A stretch of 5,828 nt of DNA from the NCBI GenBank assembly GCA_028712915.1, contig JAQTPJ010000062.1:1-5828 (forward strand), given 5' to 3'. The notes beneath the pieces were generated by a model. That model did not search any database and had not been told where the DNA came from. It saw only the letters and a list, made by a program, of their open reading frames with translations. This document shows, piece by piece, positions 3,892 to 5,828 of this stretch. This DNA comes from Candidatus Omnitrophota bacterium (GTDB lineage: Bacteria; Omnitrophota; Gorgyraeia; Velamenicoccales; JABMQK01). The stretch's first letter is position 1. Every line of letters begins with the position of its first letter. Both the position numbers and the translations under genes were made by a program.

Positions 3892-5828
3892 ATGAAAAAA
3901 AGGCTTATGTTCGCCCTGCTTTTAATGGGTTTCACCTCCCTTGTTGTCCAGGTCCTTTTGATACGCGAATTTCTTATATGTTTTTATGGAAACGAGCTCA
4001 CCATCGGCTTAATCTTGGGAAACTGGATAATACTTGAAGCGCTGGGAAGCGGCCTCGCCTCAAGGTTTAGCCGGACGAATAAAAAACCGCTGCTATATTA
4101 TTGCCTTCTCCAGTGCCTTATCGCGTTATACTTTCCCTGCGCGATATATTTAATACGCAGCCTGAAAAGCTTCCTGCCTTTAAGCGCCGGCGAGGCCGTA
4201 GGGATTATCCCTGTGTTTATCTCTTCTTTCCTGGTACTCGCTCCTTTAAGCATGTTCGACGGAGCGCAATTTCCCATCGGCTGCCGCCTTTGGAAAGATT
4301 ACAGTAACAAAGATATCGAGTCAGTGGGCAGGGTGTATATTTTTGAGGCAATTGGTTTTATTATCGCCGGGCCCATATTTACCTATATATTTATAACCAA
4401 GACAGGCTCTTTTCAAATAGCTTTTATTATCGGATTATTAAATTTGGCCTCGGCGATAATGCTGCTGCAAAAGCAACCCGGGTTTATCCTCAAGAAATTA
4501 CTAACATTCTTAATCACAGCCCTTCTTTGCATCGAAGCGCTGTCTTTATGTGTTTTCTCCGGAAAGCTCGATAGCCTGTCTTTAAAGAAACAATGGAAAG
4601 GATACGGGTTAATCGATTATAAAAATTCTATTTACGGAAATATCGCCGTAACCAAAGAAAAGGAGCAATATACATTTTTTAGCGACGGAATTCCTATAAT
4701 AACGGCTCCTGTGCCTGACATAGCTTCAACGGAAGAATTTGTCCATTTCGCTATGCTTAGCCACTCCAGCCCTAAAGATATCCTTATTCTCGGCGGCGGC
4801 GCAGGCGGGGCAATATTCGAAATACTTAAATACCCTATAAACCACATAGACTACGCCGAACTTGATCCTTTGTTAATACGGATGCTTAAAAAATACCCCA
4901 CATCATTGACGCAGCAGGAATTAGGCGACAAGAGGCTTTTCGTAAAGATTAGCGACGCCGCTTTATACGTTAAAAACACCCGGCAGCTATATGATATTGT
5001 ATTTATAAAGCTGCCTCTACCGACTACTCTGCAGATAAACCGTTTTTATACTAAAGAATTTTTCGTCTCGGCAAAGAATATCCTTCGCGATGGCGGGATT
5101 ATGGTATTTGATCTGGCGGGTTCGCTGAGTTATCTGAACACAGAACTGCAAAAAATAAACCTCTCTATACTAAATACATTAAAGGACGTATTTACTTTTG
5201 TAAAAATCATTCCCGGAGATTCCAATATTTATCTGGCTTCCCAAAACGATTTTAATGTCGATGCGTCTTTATTTACCCAAAGGCTTAAAGAAAGAAATAT
5301 CGCCACACGGCTATTAACTCCATTCCATATCCAGGACAGATTAGATAAACGCTGGCTGAATTGGTTTAACGACACAATATCTAAAACAAAAAATATAAAA
5401 CACAACTCCTCATTCCTGCCAATCGGATTATTCTATTCCCTCTCCTATTGGGACGTATTATTTTCTCCCCGTATGAGCGGATTCTTCAGGGCAATTGAAA
5501 AAATAAACTTTAATTTACTTATATTGCTTGTGGCAGCTATTGGCTTTTTGCTTATTTTTATGTCGAGACTTATCCCCCGCTTCAAAAAAATAAGCATTCC
5601 TTACGCCGTACTAACCACCGGGCTTTTAGGTATGGCATACGAGCTGCTCATTATATTTCTCTACCAGTCATTCTACGGCTATGTCTACCACCACATCGCC
5701 CTGTTAATCACCAGTTTTATGCTGGGCCTGACACTGGGAGGCTGGCTTATGACGCGCGGCATATCTTCGCTAAAAAACGCGAAGTTAAATTTTATCATTT
5801 TTGAAATAGGCCTGATTATTTTTTCTCT
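3892..5828 (+). CDS. Membrane-embedded spermidine-synthase-like protein (C-terminus outside window)
   Basis: At least 645 aa, open to the right edge. The N-terminal membrane domain has about seven helices (roughly residues 5-27, 36-56, 67-88, 102-122, 145-168, 173-192, 203-222), including QVLLIREFLICFYGNELTIG and ALGSGLAS. A central Rossmann-type domain (about 240-450) resembles polyamine aminopropyltransferases: IYGNIAVTKEKEQYTFFSDG (247-266), ILILGGGAGGAIFEILKYP (297-315), IDYAELDP (319-326), RLFVKISDAALYV (348-360) and FIKLPLPTTLQINRFYTKEFF (371-391). Further helices follow (about 540-557, 571-593, 599-620, 633 on), with GMAYELLIIFLYQSFYGYVYHHIALLITSFMLG echoing the N-terminal repeat. This is the fused membrane/spermidine-synthase layout. 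Substitutions at the usual catalytic positions (Ala304, Lys373, Leu376) make ordinary spermidine synthesis doubtful. ATG 3892 fits the promoter; there is no Shine-Dalgarno, and an internal ATG at 3907 is the alternative. Its own short promoter suggests a separate transcript. Confidence 0.85.
   Translation, partial: MKKRLMFALLLMGFTSLVVQVLLIREFLICFYGNELTIGLILGNWIILEALGSGLASRFSRTNKKPLLYYCLLQCLIALYFPCAIYLIRSLKSFLPLSAGEAVGIIPVFISSFLVLAPLSMFDGAQFPIGCRLWKDYSNKDIESVGRVYIFEAIGFIIAGPIFTYIFITKTGSFQIAFIIGLLNLASAIMLLQKQPGFILKKLLTFLITALLCIEALSLCVFSGKLDSLSLKKQWKGYGLIDYKNSIYGNIAVTKEKEQYTFFSDGIPIITAPVPDIASTEEFVHFAMLSHSSPKDILILGGGAGGAIFEILKYPINHIDYAELDPLLIRMLKKYPTSLTQQELGDKRLFVKISDAALYVKNTRQLYDIVFIKLPLPTTLQINRFYTKEFFVSAKNILRDGGIMVFDLAGSLSYLNTELQKINLSILNTLKDVFTFVKIIPGDSNIYLASQNDFNVDASLFTQRLKERNIATRLLTPFHIQDRLDKRWLNWFNDTISKTKNIKHNSSFLPIGLFYSLSYWDVLFSPRMSGFFRAIEKINFNLLILLVAAIGFLLIFMSRLIPRFKKISIPYAVLTTGLLGMAYELLIIFLYQSFYGYVYHHIALLITSFMLGLTLGGWLMTRGISSLKNAKLNFIIFEIGLIIFS

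Noticed and set aside
3362..3895. Plus-strand open frame of 177 aa opposite the small membrane protein
   Set aside because: It would run through both divergent promoters and into the next gene; the minus-strand frame has a signal segment, a membrane helix and coupling to the kinase.

Overview
The window reads as a piece of chromosome from an uncultured bacterium with a moderately AT-rich, gene-dense genome using the standard bacterial code. LeuS and the tRNAs are bacterial in type. The compact housekeeping genes, AT-rich intergenic repeats and multi-membrane spermidine-synthase-like protein recall candidate phyla such as Omnitrophota, but that placement is a weak impression and not a measurement.

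Layout. (1) 1-1340, minus strand: a two-gene operon, nfo (endonuclease IV) then leuS (leucyl-tRNA synthetase, cut by the left edge), joined by a 4-nt GTGA overlap. (2) 1348-1406: two back-to-back divergent promoters, one for nfo and one reading right toward the tRNAs. (3) 1430-1822, plus strand: an AT-rich imperfect inverted repeat, tRNA-Ala(GGC), a run of three hairpins and tRNA-Leu(CAA). (4) 1829-1946: a gene-free stretch with a long interrupted stem, between the tRNAs and the 3' end of the next operon. (5) 1975-3784, minus strand: a two-gene operon of an unrecognised small membrane protein followed 4 nt later by a soluble GAF-domain histidine kinase. (6) 3785-3891: a divergent promoter region. 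(7) 3892 to the right edge, plus strand: a large membrane protein with a central spermidine-synthase-like domain, incomplete at its C-terminus.

The genes are mostly independent: base-excision repair, tRNA charging, two tRNAs, a signalling pair and a polyamine-synthase-like membrane enzyme. What links them is the expression signals. Two operon-leading genes (nfo and the spermidine-synthase-like gene) have a good -10 hexamer only 7-9 nt before the start codon and no ribosome binding site, which predicts leaderless mRNAs. The internal cistrons (leuS and the kinase) have Shine-Dalgarno sequences. The most unusual structure is the hairpin run between the tRNAs. Two 30-nt units share their outer sequence and loop but differ completely, with full base-pair compensation, in a 4-bp inner stem block. 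A neighbouring 14-bp hairpin captures the 3' end of tRNA-Ala.
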